DNA of 64,000 nt from Crotalaria pallida. Its lineage: Eukaryota; Streptophyta; Magnoliopsida; Fabales; Fabaceae. This document shows positions 23,356-33,615 of this stretch, piece by piece. Made by a program: the position numbers and the translations under genes. Position 1 is the first letter of the stretch, and each line of letters begins with the position of its first letter. The stretch is from positions 128,740,501-128,804,500 of the forward strand of contig CM075651.1 in the NCBI GenBank assembly GCA_037953625.1, given 5' to 3'. The notes beneath the pieces were generated by a model. The model searched no databases, had not been told where the DNA came from, and saw nothing but the letters and a program-made list of their open reading frames with translations.

Positions 23356-26300
23356 ATGACTAGGGGCAACCCAAGTTATTTGCATCCTTATAACCCTGAA
23401 ATTGATAGAACTTATCACAGATTAGTTAGACAAAATAGGAATCAGTCATTAGGTAGTGAGTCAGAGTCATCTTATAGTCCATCTAATTCTGATTCTGTTT
23501 CTATTTCTTCTATTCCTTCTACTTTTATTCAATCTGATTCTATACATTGTGATAACATGGCTCAACCCCCACCAAGGGAAAGGACACTTAGGGAGCTGGC
23601 TGCACCTGACTTCACTATTGAAGACTCGTGTATCCGGTATCCTGATGAGGATGTTCCTTTTGAGCTTAGAACAGGACTAATCCATTTGTTGCCCAAGTTT
23701 CATGGTCTTGCAGGTGAGGATCCTCATAAGCATCTCAAGAAATTCCATATAGTGTGCACCACAATGAAACCACATGATGTGCAAGAGGATCATGTCTGTC
23801 TCAGAGCATTTCCACATTCCTTAGAGGGTCTAGCACAAGATTGGTTATCTGACTTGGCCCCTGGTTCCATCACAAGCTGGGATGACTTGAAGAGGGCATT
23901 TCTGGAAAAATTCTTCCCTGCAAATAGGACCACTGCAATCAGAAAGGAAATTTCTGGTATCAGGCAACAACATGGAGAGAGTCTCTATGATTATTGGGAG
24001 AGATTCAAGAGGTTGTGTGCTTCCTGCCCTCACCATCAGATCTCAGAGCAGCTTCTCATCCAATACTTTTATGAAGGTCTCAACTTCATGGAAAGAAACA
24101 TGGTAGATGCTGCAAGTGGTGGTACATTGGGAGATATGACACCCTTACAAGCCAGGAGCAAAATTGAGAAGATGGCTTCCAACTGTCAACAATTCCATGC
24201 AAGAAGCAACAGTGATGCAATAGTTGTGAGGGATGTAAATGATGTTGGTGCAGACTCGGGCAAGGTTGAGAAGCTTGAGCAGAAAATTGATTCTCTCACA
24301 ACATTGGTCACACAATTGGCTGTCAATCAGAAAAAGATGATACTTCCTGCTAGAGTGTGTGGCATATGCACATCCATTGAGCACCCCACAGATGCATGCC
24401 CTTCCCTTCAGCAGCAACAGCCGATGACCAGTGGTGACCAACCCGAGGCCTATGCAGCAAACATATACAACAATAGAGGTCCACAACAACACAATCATGA
24501 CCTCTCTTCCAATAGATACAACCCTGGATGGAGGAACCATCCCAATCTGAAGTGGTCTGATCAACAACAACAACCTCCTCCTAATGTTCCATTTCAGAAC
24601 ACCGCTGGACCGAGTAGACCACCATATGTACCTCCTCCAATCCAACAGCAAAGGCAACAACAGCAGCAAGTGGTTCATCCTGCACCATCAGCCCCTCCAT
24701 CCAACCAACCTACCTTGGAGGAGTTGGTGAGGCAAATGACCATGCAAAACCTCCAATTTCAACAAGAGACTAGAGCATCCATTCAGAGACAAGAGGCATC
24801 CATTCAGACTTTGACAAATCAGATGGGTCAAATGGCAACTTCTCTCAACAACTTGCAATCTCAAAATTCTGACAAGTTGCCATCCCAAACTGTGATCAAC
24901 CCTCAGAATCAGAATGTGAGTGCCATCAACCTGAGGTCGGGAAAGCAGATTGTCACACCCACACCACAACCTAACCTCAACAATGATGCTCTAGCTTCCT
25001 CTAAAGGGAAGAGCCAAGTGGTAGATGAAGGTGAGCATGCTAGCACCAAAGAGAATCATCCAACTCAACCCTCCTCGACTTCAACCACAAGCCCTGCTGT
25101 TGTCCTACAACCTCCTCCTGTTCCTCTTCCATTCCCACCAAGAGTGCCTCAAAACAAAAGGGTGGAAGAGGTGGACAAGGACATTCTTGACACATTCAGG
25201 AAGGTGGAAGTCAACATACCCCTTCTTGATGCAATAAAACAGATTCCAAGGTATGCGAAGTTCCTTAAGGAGTTGTGCACTCATAAGAGAAGACTCAAGG
25301 GCAATGAGAGGATAAGCATGGGAAGGAATGTCTCCGCTCTCATAGGTAAACCTATCCCTCACATTCCTGAAAAATGTAAGGATCCTGGAACTTTCTCTAT
25401 ACCTTGCATCATAGGCAATGTTAAGTTTGAAAATGCTATGCTAGATTTAGGAGCATCCATAAATGTCATGCCTATGTCTGTTTTTAAGTCTCTTTCTCTT
25501 GGACCTCTTCAACCTACGGGTGTGGTGATTCAATTGGCAAATAGAAGTACTGCCCACCCCGCAGGTTTGATAGAGGATGTCTTGGTTCGGGTTGAAGAGT
25601 TGATCTTCCCTGCTGATTTTTACATACTTGATATGGAAGATGACTCTCCCCGTAATGTTGTTCCTATTATTTTGGGGAGGCCATTTTTGAAAACAGCCCG
25701 AACCAAGATAGATGTGCATTCAGGTTCACTTTCCATGGAGTTTGATGGCAGTGTGATCCGATTTGACATTTTCCATGCTATGAAACATTTTCCTGAGGAT
25801 CACTCTGTTTTCCATATGGACTTGCTCGATGATTTGATAGATGAGCATATGCTTGACTTTTTGCATCATGATTTTGAATTGCCATCTTTCACTGATTCAT
25901 TTACTTGTCCATCATGCACTAACTCTGGATGGTGCACCGCATGCACTGAAATAGCCCAGTTTTTAGACTCTGCTACTGCATCTGATGATTCATATGTTAT
26001 AGATTCAGATTATGCTAACCCTAACCCCATATCTGTTATGCATGAGTCTGATTTACTTGTTCAGGTGCAGGCAGCAGAATCCATTTCTGCTGTCCCTTTA
26101 GTTCCATCTATTATGCAGGCACCCTCATTGGACCTGAAGCCCCTCCCTCCTCATCTCAAATATGCTTACTTGGAGGATGAGCAGAAACTCCCAGTGATCA
26201 TCTCTACCTCACTTTCTGTTGATCAAGAGGAGAAACTGCTGGATGTGATAAGAAAGAACAAGAGGGCAATTGGATGGACTTTAGCGGATATTCCTGGAAT

Positions 26301-28695
26301 TAGCCCCTCCATGTGCATGCACCGCATTTTGTTGGAGGATGGGGCTAAACCAGTGAGACAACCCCAAAGACGATTGAACCCCCAGATTCTTGATGTGGTA
26401 AAGAAAGAGGTCACCAAGCTGCTCCAAGCGGGTATCATCTACCCAATTTCAGATAGCACTTGGGTGAGCCCGGTGCAAGTTGTCCCCAAGAAGTCTGGTG
26501 TCACAGTTGTCAAAAATGAGAAGGATGAGCTGATTCCCACTAGAGTGCAGAACAGTTGGAGAGTCTGCATTGATTACAGAAAGCTCAACCAGGCGACTCG
26601 CAAGGATCATTTCCCTCTCCCCTTCATTGATCAGATGTTGGAGCGCCTGGCAGGTAAATCTCATTATTGCTTCTTAGATGGATTCTCTGGTTATTTTCAA
26701 ATTTGTATTGCACCAGAGGACCAACATAAGACCACATTTACCTGTCCTTTTGGCACATTTGCATATAGAAAGATGCCTTTTGGCCTATGCAATGCTCCTG
26801 CCACATTTCAAAGATGTATGATGAGTATTTTCGCTGACTTGCTCGAGCATTGCATAGAGGTCTTCATGGATGATTTTAGTGTTTATGGCTCCTCATTTGA
26901 TGCATGTCTTGATAATTTGACTAAGGTGCTTAACAGGTGCATTGAGACTAACCTTGTCTTGAATTTTGAAAAATGCCACTTCATGGTAGAACAAGGCATA
27001 GTCTTAGGGCACATTGTTTCGCACAAGGGCATAGAAGTTGACCCTGCTAAGCTGCATGTAATATCACATTTGCCTTACCCCTCTTGCGTGCGAGAGGTGC
27101 GTTCTTTTCTTGGTCATGCAGGTTTCTATCGCAGGTTTATTCAGAACTTTAGCAACATTGCCCTTCCTCTTTCCAAGTTGCTTCAAAAGGATGCCCCATG
27201 GGAATTTGGAGACCAATGCAAGAGGGCATTTGATGAATTGAAGAAAGCACTAACCACCACTCCCATCATCCAACCACCTGATTGGACCCTCCCATTTGAG
27301 CTCATGACTGATGCTTCAAATTATGCTTTGGGAGCAGTTCTCTCCCAAAGGGTTGGTAAGCTGTCGCATGTGATTTATTATGCTTCTAGGACTTTAGATG
27401 CAGCACAGGTTAATTACACAACAACTGAAAAAGAACTTTTGGCTATTGTTTTTGCACTTGACAAATTTAGATCATATTTTCTTGGTTCTAAGGTTGTAGT
27501 GTACACTGATCATGCTGCTCTGAAGTATCTTTTGAAAAAGACAGATTCCAAACCTAGGTTGATTAGGTGGATGTTGCTCCTCCAGGAGTTTGATCTTGAG
27601 ATTCAGGATCGGAGTGGTGCGCATAACCTTGTCGCAGACCACTTGAGCAGGATAGAGAGAGAGGAGGATGCATTTCCTATCCGGGATGACTTCCCGGATG
27701 AGCAACTTTTATCTTTACATGTTTCCCATCCCCTTCCCCAAACTCCTTGGTTTGCAGACATTGTTAATTATCTCGTTGCTTCTGTTTTTCCTGCCTTGGC
27801 ATCCAAAGCTCAAAGAGACAAATTAAAGAGCGATGCCAAGCATTATGTATGGGATGACCCCTATTTATGGCGTTTTTGCAGTGATCAGGTCATTCGCAGG
27901 TGCATTCCAGACCAGGAGATCCAATCGGTTCTCCAATTTTGCCATGCTTCACCAGTGGGAGGCCACCTTGGTACTCAAAGGACAGCACGAAAGGTGCTGG
28001 ATTCTGGATTTTATTGGCCTACCATTTTCAAGGATGCGAGCAACATCTGCAGCTCGTGTGAGCAGTGTCAAAGAGCAGGAGGCGCCCTATCTTGGAGGCA
28101 ACAGATGCCGCAACAACCTATGTTGTTTTGTGAGGTGTTTGACGTCTGGGGTATAGATTTCATGGGCCCCTTTCCTGTTTCTTTTGGTTTTTATTATATC
28201 TTACTTGCTGTGGATTACGTATCCAAATGGGTGGAAGCTAAGGCCACCAGGACTAATGATGCTCAGGTTGTTGTAGATTTTGTCAGGTCTAATATCCTTT
28301 GCAGGTTTGGCATACCTAGAGCCATAGTCAGTGACCAAGGCACACACTTCTGCAATAGATCCATGCAAGCTTTGCTCAAGAAGTATGGGGTTGTGCACAA
28401 AGTCTCTACACCCTATCACCCCCAAACCAACGGGCAAGCGGAGATTTCAAATAGAGAGATCAAGCGGATTTTGGAGAAGATGGTGAAGCCTAATAGAAAG
28501 GATTGGAGCACACGATTGGAGGATGCTCTGTGGGCCCATCGGACCGCTTACAAGGCACCCATAGGGATGTCACCCTATCGGGTTGTCTTTGGTAAGGCGT
28601 GCCACCTGCCTGTGGAGATAGAGCACCGTGCATATTGGGCTGTGAAGCAATGTAACTTAGCTCTTGATCAAGCGGGTGAGGAGAGGAAGCTGTAG
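23356..28695 (+). CDS. gag-pol: E4 Gag-Pol polyprotein, ended early by a TAG
   Basis: A single open frame of 1779 codons. The gag core is around residues 108-280 (LLPKFHGLAGEDPHKHLKKF, then FLEKFFPANRTTAIRKEI). A CCHC knuckle starts at Cys335 (CGICTSIEHPTDAC). A Gln/Pro-rich region follows. The protease active site is LDLGAS with Asp697. RT has FMDDFSVYG with Asp1172 and Asp1173. RNase H has MTDAS with Asp1319. Integrase has an HHCC region (HASPVGGHLG, CSSCEQC) and a catalytic triad Asp1601, Asp1660, Glu1696, the last two separated by 35 residues as in DD35E enzymes. The frame stops at TAG 28693-28695 inside the integrase C-terminal region, and coding resumes immediately in the same frame. 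It is otherwise remarkably intact. The start codon is the first ATG of the frame after the leader. Confidence 0.93.
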   Translation: MTRGNPSYLHPYNPEIDRTYHRLVRQNRNQSLGSESESSYSPSNSDSVSISSIPSTFIQSDSIHCDNMAQPPPRERTLRELAAPDFTIEDSCIRYPDEDVPFELRTGLIHLLPKFHGLAGEDPHKHLKKFHIVCTTMKPHDVQEDHVCLRAFPHSLEGLAQDWLSDLAPGSITSWDDLKRAFLEKFFPANRTTAIRKEISGIRQQHGESLYDYWERFKRLCASCPHHQISEQLLIQYFYEGLNFMERNMVDAASGGTLGDMTPLQARSKIEKMASNCQQFHARSNSDAIVVRDVNDVGADSGKVEKLEQKIDSLTTLVTQLAVNQKKMILPARVCGICTSIEHPTDACPSLQQQQPMTSGDQPEAYAANIYNNRGPQQHNHDLSSNRYNPGWRNHPNLKWSDQQQQPPPNVPFQNTAGPSRPPYVPPPIQQQRQQQQQVVHPAPSAPPSNQPTLEELVRQMTMQNLQFQQETRASIQRQEASIQTLTNQMGQMATSLNNLQSQNSDKLPSQTVINPQNQNVSAINLRSGKQIVTPTPQPNLNNDALASSKGKSQVVDEGEHASTKENHPTQPSSTSTTSPAVVLQPPPVPLPFPPRVPQNKRVEEVDKDILDTFRKVEVNIPLLDAIKQIPRYAKFLKELCTHKRRLKGNERISMGRNVSALIGKPIPHIPEKCKDPGTFSIPCIIGNVKFENAMLDLGASINVMPMSVFKSLSLGPLQPTGVVIQLANRSTAHPAGLIEDVLVRVEELIFPADFYILDMEDDSPRNVVPIILGRPFLKTARTKIDVHSGSLSMEFDGSVIRFDIFHAMKHFPEDHSVFHMDLLDDLIDEHMLDFLHHDFELPSFTDSFTCPSCTNSGWCTACTEIAQFLDSATASDDSYVIDSDYANPNPISVMHESDLLVQVQAAESISAVPLVPSIMQAPSLDLKPLPPHLKYAYLEDEQKLPVIISTSLSVDQEEKLLDVIRKNKRAIGWTLADIPGISPSMCMHRILLEDGAKPVRQPQRRLNPQILDVVKKEVTKLLQAGIIYPISDSTWVSPVQVVPKKSGVTVVKNEKDELIPTRVQNSWRVCIDYRKLNQATRKDHFPLPFIDQMLERLAGKSHYCFLDGFSGYFQICIAPEDQHKTTFTCPFGTFAYRKMPFGLCNAPATFQRCMMSIFADLLEHCIEVFMDDFSVYGSSFDACLDNLTKVLNRCIETNLVLNFEKCHFMVEQGIVLGHIVSHKGIEVDPAKLHVISHLPYPSCVREVRSFLGHAGFYRRFIQNFSNIALPLSKLLQKDAPWEFGDQCKRAFDELKKALTTTPIIQPPDWTLPFELMTDASNYALGAVLSQRVGKLSHVIYYASRTLDAAQVNYTTTEKELLAIVFALDKFRSYFLGSKVVVYTDHAALKYLLKKTDSKPRLIRWMLLLQEFDLEIQDRSGAHNLVADHLSRIEREEDAFPIRDDFPDEQLLSLHVSHPLPQTPWFADIVNYLVASVFPALASKAQRDKLKSDAKHYVWDDPYLWRFCSDQVIRRCIPDQEIQSVLQFCHASPVGGHLGTQRTARKVLDSGFYWPTIFKDASNICSSCEQCQRAGGALSWRQQMPQQPMLFCEVFDVWGIDFMGPFPVSFGFYYILLAVDYVSKWVEAKATRTNDAQVVVDFVRSNILCRFGIPRAIVSDQGTHFCNRSMQALLKKYGVVHKVSTPYHPQTNGQAEISNREIKRILEKMVKPNRKDWSTRLEDALWAHRTAYKAPIGMSPYRVVFGKACHLPVEIEHRAYWAVKQCNLALDQAGEERKL

Positions 28696-29055
28696 TTGAG
28701 TGAGCTAGATGAGATCCGCTTGGAGGCCTATGAGAACTCCAAATTCTACAAAGAGAAGACCAAGAAGCTTCATGATAACTCCATTTCCAGAAAGGAGTTC
28801 TTGGTTGGTCAAAAAGTTTTGCTCTACAACTCTAGGCTTGGACTCATGAGTGGAAAGCTCCGCTCTAAATGGATTGGACCGTTTGTAGTCACCCAAGTGT
28901 TTCCTTATGGCACTGTGGAGATCAAGAGTGAGTCCACGAACAAGAGCTTCAAAGTCAATGGCCACCGACTCAAGCCTTTCCTAACCACCCCTTCTTTGGA
29001 TGATGCACCTGTAGAGGAGGCCTCATTGGTCGACCCCACTTTTCAACAACCATGA
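28696..29055 (+). pseudogene. E4 integrase C-terminal part beyond the TAG
   Basis: In the same frame as the gag-pol, 119 more codons continue to a TGA at 29053-29055. The sequence LSELDEIRLEAYENSKFYK, followed by VGQKVLLYNSRL and KLRSKWIGPFVV, is the usual integrase C-terminal DNA-binding region (GPY/F type). Without readthrough of the TAG it would not be joined to the rest of integrase. Confidence 0.85.
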
Positions 29056-30539
29056 CTTAGGGAGTCTCCTTTTCTCCTTCCTTACTCTTTTTATTACACT
29101 TGTCTATATCTGTCTGATTCTGCTATTTGTGTTCCATTGAGGACAATGTGTGATTTAAGTGTGGGGGGAGAGTAGTTTAGGTTGCATATTTTGCTTTGAT
29201 TTTTTTTTAGGTTTTGCTTAGTTTTGGGCATTTTCTTGCATGTTTTTGCTTCATTTTAGTAGAGTTTTGGTATCTCGTGTCTGAATTCATGCATTTCTGT
29301 GTGTAAAGTTGCTTTTGATAATTAAGAGGTGGTAACACTGTGATAGAATTGTCCCTTTTGTGAGGATTTGAGCCTTAATTGTGGGTGGATTGCTATATAT
29401 GCCACCTAATTTTCTGTCATGTGTGATTGCACTCTGGATTACTTGCACTCTAGAACTTGACTTGACTCTTGTTGATACTTGATTGCTCATGCACATTTTG
29501 AAATGATTTAGGCACTTTCTTTCTTGAATAAGCTACTAGCCATATGAGCCTACCTTGAATGAATGTATCCTTTGCTAGCCCCTTTGAGCCTTTTTATCCC
29601 TTTCCTTGTTCTTTAGCTCATTACAAGCCTATGACTGAAAAACCATGATTGTCCTAACCTTAGGGAATTTTGGAGCTTTGGAATTGTTTTGGGAATGGGT
29701 ATTAGGTAAGAAGTGTGCTTTATGCTTTAATTGGTTGAGTTCTTGGTTTTGCCTCATTGGTTGTTATAGTTATGGCTTCATCTTCATGCCATTTGTGTTG
29801 TTTCTTCTTTTCTTTTTGTATATCTCTCAAAAACAAAAAAAAATAGAAGACAAAAATACAAAAAAAAAAAAAAAAAAATGCAAAAATAAAAAGAAAAAAA
29901 AAAAAGAAGAGAAAAAAAAAAGTGAATAAAAGGTTGTTGAGGCAAAGAGGATTGGAATTAGTGGTAGTTGATTTTGGGGTGGATTTTGCTTACTTTTTAC
30001 TTATTCCCCATTGCTCCTCTATTCCTTTGGTTTTAGCTACATTCCCATATTTTTATCCTACCTTGTCCTTGGCCCCATTACAACCCTTAAAAGACCTTTT
30101 GATCATTTTGTGCATGTGTGTTGATGGTTGATGTTAGAGGCTTGTCAAGCTTATGGTTGTGTTTGTTTTTCATGATGTGCCTTGAGTGTAAATAATGATT
30201 AACCCCAAACACTTGAGTGTAAACACTTTTGAGTGATCCTTGTGAGTTTCTATCATCTTTGTGACTATCCTCTTGATGTCATTGGTTTCTTTGCATACTT
30301 GAAGTAATTGGATGATGTTCGCGGATGCTTTGACTCTTTGATCCTTAACCATTTTGTGTGCTTGAGTTTGCCCATTTCTTTGCATTTCCTAGAATTCATT
30401 GTGAAGTATGTAATCTCTTAGGTTTGCATTTCTTAGTTGTAGTCATCTTGTTGCATGATTCACTTTGGTGCATATTGATCTTCATAGTCCTATCTTTTGG
30501 TTTTGCCCAGGAGTGCAAAAGGATAAGTGTGGGGGTATT
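29056..30539 (+). other. E4 3' untranslated region, no env-like frame
   Basis: About 1.5 kb between integrase stop and 3' LTR. A PPT-like AAGTGTGGGGGGAGAG lies near 29157-29172, preceded by GAGGACAATGTG. A very A-rich tract is at 29828-29925. The true PPT, AAGTGTGGGGGTA, is near 30525-30537, directly before the LTR. Many Athila/Calypso elements encode an envelope-like protein here. None is visible in this copy. Confidence 0.7.
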
Positions 30540-31589
30540 TGATGAGCATTTTATTTCCCATTATTCCTTGCATTATTTTACTCTTATTATTGATACTTGT
30601 TGCCCATTTGACATTGATTAGCTTGATTTATTGATTTAGAGTTTATTGGACTAATATTCCGAATATTGTTTAATTTGGAATTATTTAGCCTAATTAATTC
30701 TATTTCTATTTTCAGGTAATATTTGGCACAAGGACACTTTGGGAAGTTTGGAAATGAAGATTGAAGTATTGAAGTGAAGATTGTAATTTGCATTTAGGTC
30801 CCTTTTTTAATTGTAATTTTCAGAATAGTGTTTCTTAGGACTTGGGCCCATGTTTTAGGCCCATTTTCATGTCTAAAGAGGGGAAATTCGTGTAACCCCC
30901 AAGACACACTCCCATTTTCAGATTTCTCACTCTCTCTCTAGGTTAGAACTTCTCTCTTGGCTCTCCCAAGTGGTGGTGGCTGCTAGGGTTCTGTTCTTCC
31001 CCATTTCTACTCGTTTTTCTTCATTTATGGCCATGGAAGGCTAGACTTCAAGGGTTAATCCCTTTGGTATTGTATTATCTACTCTTGAGCTCTTGTTATT
31101 AATGCAATTTCGTTTTCTCTTCTCTGTTTTCATGTTTATCGATGTGTAGTGGTTTGCTTAATTCCATTTCGTAGAGATAATACATGAATATAAATGCTTA
31201 ATTTGTATTAACTCGTAAAAACTCCAATTCTGGTTTCTGATGCTTAATTAGAAGTTAGGGTTTGGAGTGATAACTGAATTTTCGCTTAGTATTTGGTTAT
31301 CACGAGTTGGACAGAGGAGAGGAGAGGAATCGATCTTTAGTGAGCTAGGATTGAGTAGTGTACGTAGCCAAAGGGGTTTGCCCGCTTTTGTTTCTGATTT
31401 TCTTAGTTTTTATATTCTGTTTATGTTTTGTTCTTCACATTTGTCACACACAAAAACCCCCCCATTTTACTGCACACTACGTGTTTGATACTTTGCCTAG
31501 ACCGATATTCGCTGGGAAACGACCTAGGATCACCTTCCTAGTACTACAGAATAAACACCTTTTATTTTGATCGGGTACGGCCTCGATCA
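30540..31589 (+). repeat. E4 3' LTR
   Basis: 1050 bp, same ends as the 5' LTR. It is followed by the second CCGGC target copy and the remainder of the E2 3' LTR. Confidence 0.93.
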
Positions 31590-31842
31590 CCGGCCGAGCA
31601 GGATTACTCTCCCTCACAGGGAGAGTAGGGTTGTGTGGGATTTAGAGCATATATATTAACCTAAGCCTCCTACATTATTTTGATGTATATGTGATGTATA
31701 TACTTTTTGAGTGAGGCTTAGGATGCTTTCATTTGGGCATAGTTTATGTTTTGTCTCTTGATTCACATACTTGGGCTTTTTGCTGATACTCTGAAAACTG
31801 ACATTGTTGTTCTACTGTTGAGCCCATGGGGCACTTATATGA

Positions 31843-31884
<42 letters not shown>

Positions 31885-32597
31885 ATGAGCCTTACTGGCT
31901 ACTGTTTATAGTATGTGAATGTGTTAAACAGGTTGAAATTTTATAAAAGTCCGAAATACAAGCGAAACTTCGTCCGTTTGACGGTTGATTTTTAATAAAA
32001 TAAAAAGGAATTTTTAAGTCCGTATTTTTAATTAAGGGGAATTAAGGGTAATTAATTACAGGGTGTTACAATGTTAGTATTGAAGTACCATTCCAATTCA
32101 CGTATTATTCGGCATTGACTTCCTTCGCAATAACCATAACCCTGACTCTACAACATGCACGTGCCTTGCACACACACCATGTATAGTTAATCGATATGCT
32201 CAGGCATATCTCAGTCCTAGACAAACCAATTCAATGTCAACAACAACGACAACGAAAAGGATTGCACCCATACTATAACAACCATGAAAATAACAAACAA
32301 CAATCAACAAATATCAAACAAGTCAGTCGACATACTCAGGTATGTCTCAGGGTACAATAATAGAAGTCAGCTCCCTAGGGTTCTTCAATTCCTACTTTTA
32401 TAACATACAAAAAAAAGGGGTTTATCATAAACACTTCAATTAATATAAAATCAACCAATAATGTGCTATTCACCCCTAACCCAACTCTAAACAAGTACTA
32501 ATTTGTTACCCACACTCCAATTTAACTATTAATCTCAAATCCTATTATAAACTCTAACTATCCGTAACTCAAAGTGTAGAAAAGTGTCTCCTCTTAC

Positions 32598-33200
32598 CTT
32601 AAAGGAAGAGAAGGCTCGATTGAAGCTCCATGGACCATGAATCTACCTCTGATCTCCTTGGATTTCCAATTCCTTGAGAGATCTCCACTTGGCTCTAGGG
32701 TTTGAGGAGAGAGAAAGCTTGAAGAGAGAGAGAGCCATGGATAAGAGAGGGAAAGTGAGTAAAGAGAGGAGAAGAAGGAGAAGAACATAGTTTTGTGTGG
32801 GATTTGACTAAAATCTTGATTTGGGTCCATGGGGAAGGGATTGGAGGAGAGGGAAAGGGAGAAGGGCGTGAGAGAGAGGTGGAGGTGGGTGGCTGGCGCA
32901 CCATTTGGTGCTGCTCGTGCACCTAAATAACTGATGCGCGCCTAAGCGCGCAGCGCTGTGCACCTGAGCGCGCGCACGCTTCTGCACAGGTGCTGGAGTT
33001 GCGCACCGCGCGCCTGGGCGTGAGTCACGCCGCGCCTGGGCGCCAAACCTCTTGATCTGGTGCATCTGATGCACCCTGGTGCGCCTAGGCGCATTGGCTC
33101 GTGCCTGGGCGCACCGAAAGCCCCGAAACTCCGATATGCGCCCAGGCGCACCGAAAGCCCCGAAACTCCAATTTTCGCACTTCCTGACCTGATTCAAAGG
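32598..33200 (-). promoter_or_regulatory. E3 LTR U3/leader with GC-rich palindromes
   Basis: Upstream (in minus sense) of the donor-like AAG|GTAAGAGG at 32598/32597 lies a GC-rich island at 32935-33160 built from about seven copies of a GCGCCTRGGCGC-type palindrome. TGCGCCTAGGCGCA at 33080-33093 is perfect. It contrasts strongly with its AT-rich surroundings. The Arg/Ala-rich open frames here come from the repeat and are not genes. Confidence 0.6.
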
Positions 33201-33615
33201 TTCCTAACCCATCCTAACACTAAATCAAACACACCCAACATTAACATACATTTCCAACCATGAAAATTACATTTTTAAAATATTAAACGCACAATACACA
33301 ACCATGAAAATCAATTAGAACTACGAACGAAACCTTAGACTATCCAATTCTAATACTCATTCTAACTCGAACTACTTAAGACCACAATCTAACCTCATTA
33401 ATCTAAGGCCAATAACGTTCGAGGCATAACCAAGCGGTCGGATAGAATCCAATTGCCTCACAAAACCCATCATTTTCTGGAACTCAGTCGAAACACGAGT
33501 TCGAAGGAATCCTCCGAGCACTAACACCAAGACCTATACTTACACTTGAAACCCAATCGTAGGATTCTCTAACACACTTTCCTAGTCAATCACACGCAAC
33601 CACACGTGTGAAGCA

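Larger units (their letters stand above)
21605..31589 (+). mobile_element. E4: young Athila/Calypso-like Ty3-gypsy element
   Basis: Two LTRs of exactly 1050 bp (21605-22654 and 30540-31589) start TGATGAGC and end CTCGATCA. The duplication CCGGC is exact at 21600-21604 and 31590-31594. The PBS matches tRNA-Asp, and one frame encodes gag through integrase. The gag (LLPKFHGLAGEDPHKHLKKF), the protease motif LDLGAS and the tRNA-Asp PBS fit the Athila lineage. No env-like frame remains between integrase and 3' LTR. It is the last insertion in the nest. Confidence 0.93.
12425..32070 (+). mobile_element. E2: decayed Tekay-like Ty3-gypsy element with chromodomain
   Basis: LTRs are 12425-14960 (2536 bp) and 19543-32070 (about 2.54 kb once E4 is removed). 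Both start TGTAACATC and end GGTGTTACA. Flanks AAGTT (12420-12424) and ATGTT (32071-32075) are a target duplication with one mismatch. The initiator tRNA-Met PBS is at 14965. Domain order is gag, protease, RT, RNase H, integrase, chromodomain, which places it in the chromovirus branch. Several stops and two frameshifts inactivate the polyprotein. LTRs differ at roughly one to two positions per hundred. Confidence 0.9.
19543..32070 (+). repeat. E2 3' LTR, split by E4
   Basis: The left part is 19543-21604 and the right part 31590-32070. The break falls in the GGACCGGCCGAGC sequence that is continuous in the 5' LTR at 14477-14489. This proves the E4 insertion point. Internal organisation matches the 5' LTR. 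Confidence 0.9.

Noticed and set aside
23456..28437. Numerous short open frames within the E4 gag-pol
   Set aside because: All overlap the 1779-codon polyprotein and lack independent motifs.
32695..33263. Arg/Ala/Pro-rich open frames
   Set aside because: They translate the GC-rich palindrome island of E3 and have no homologous copy elsewhere in the window.
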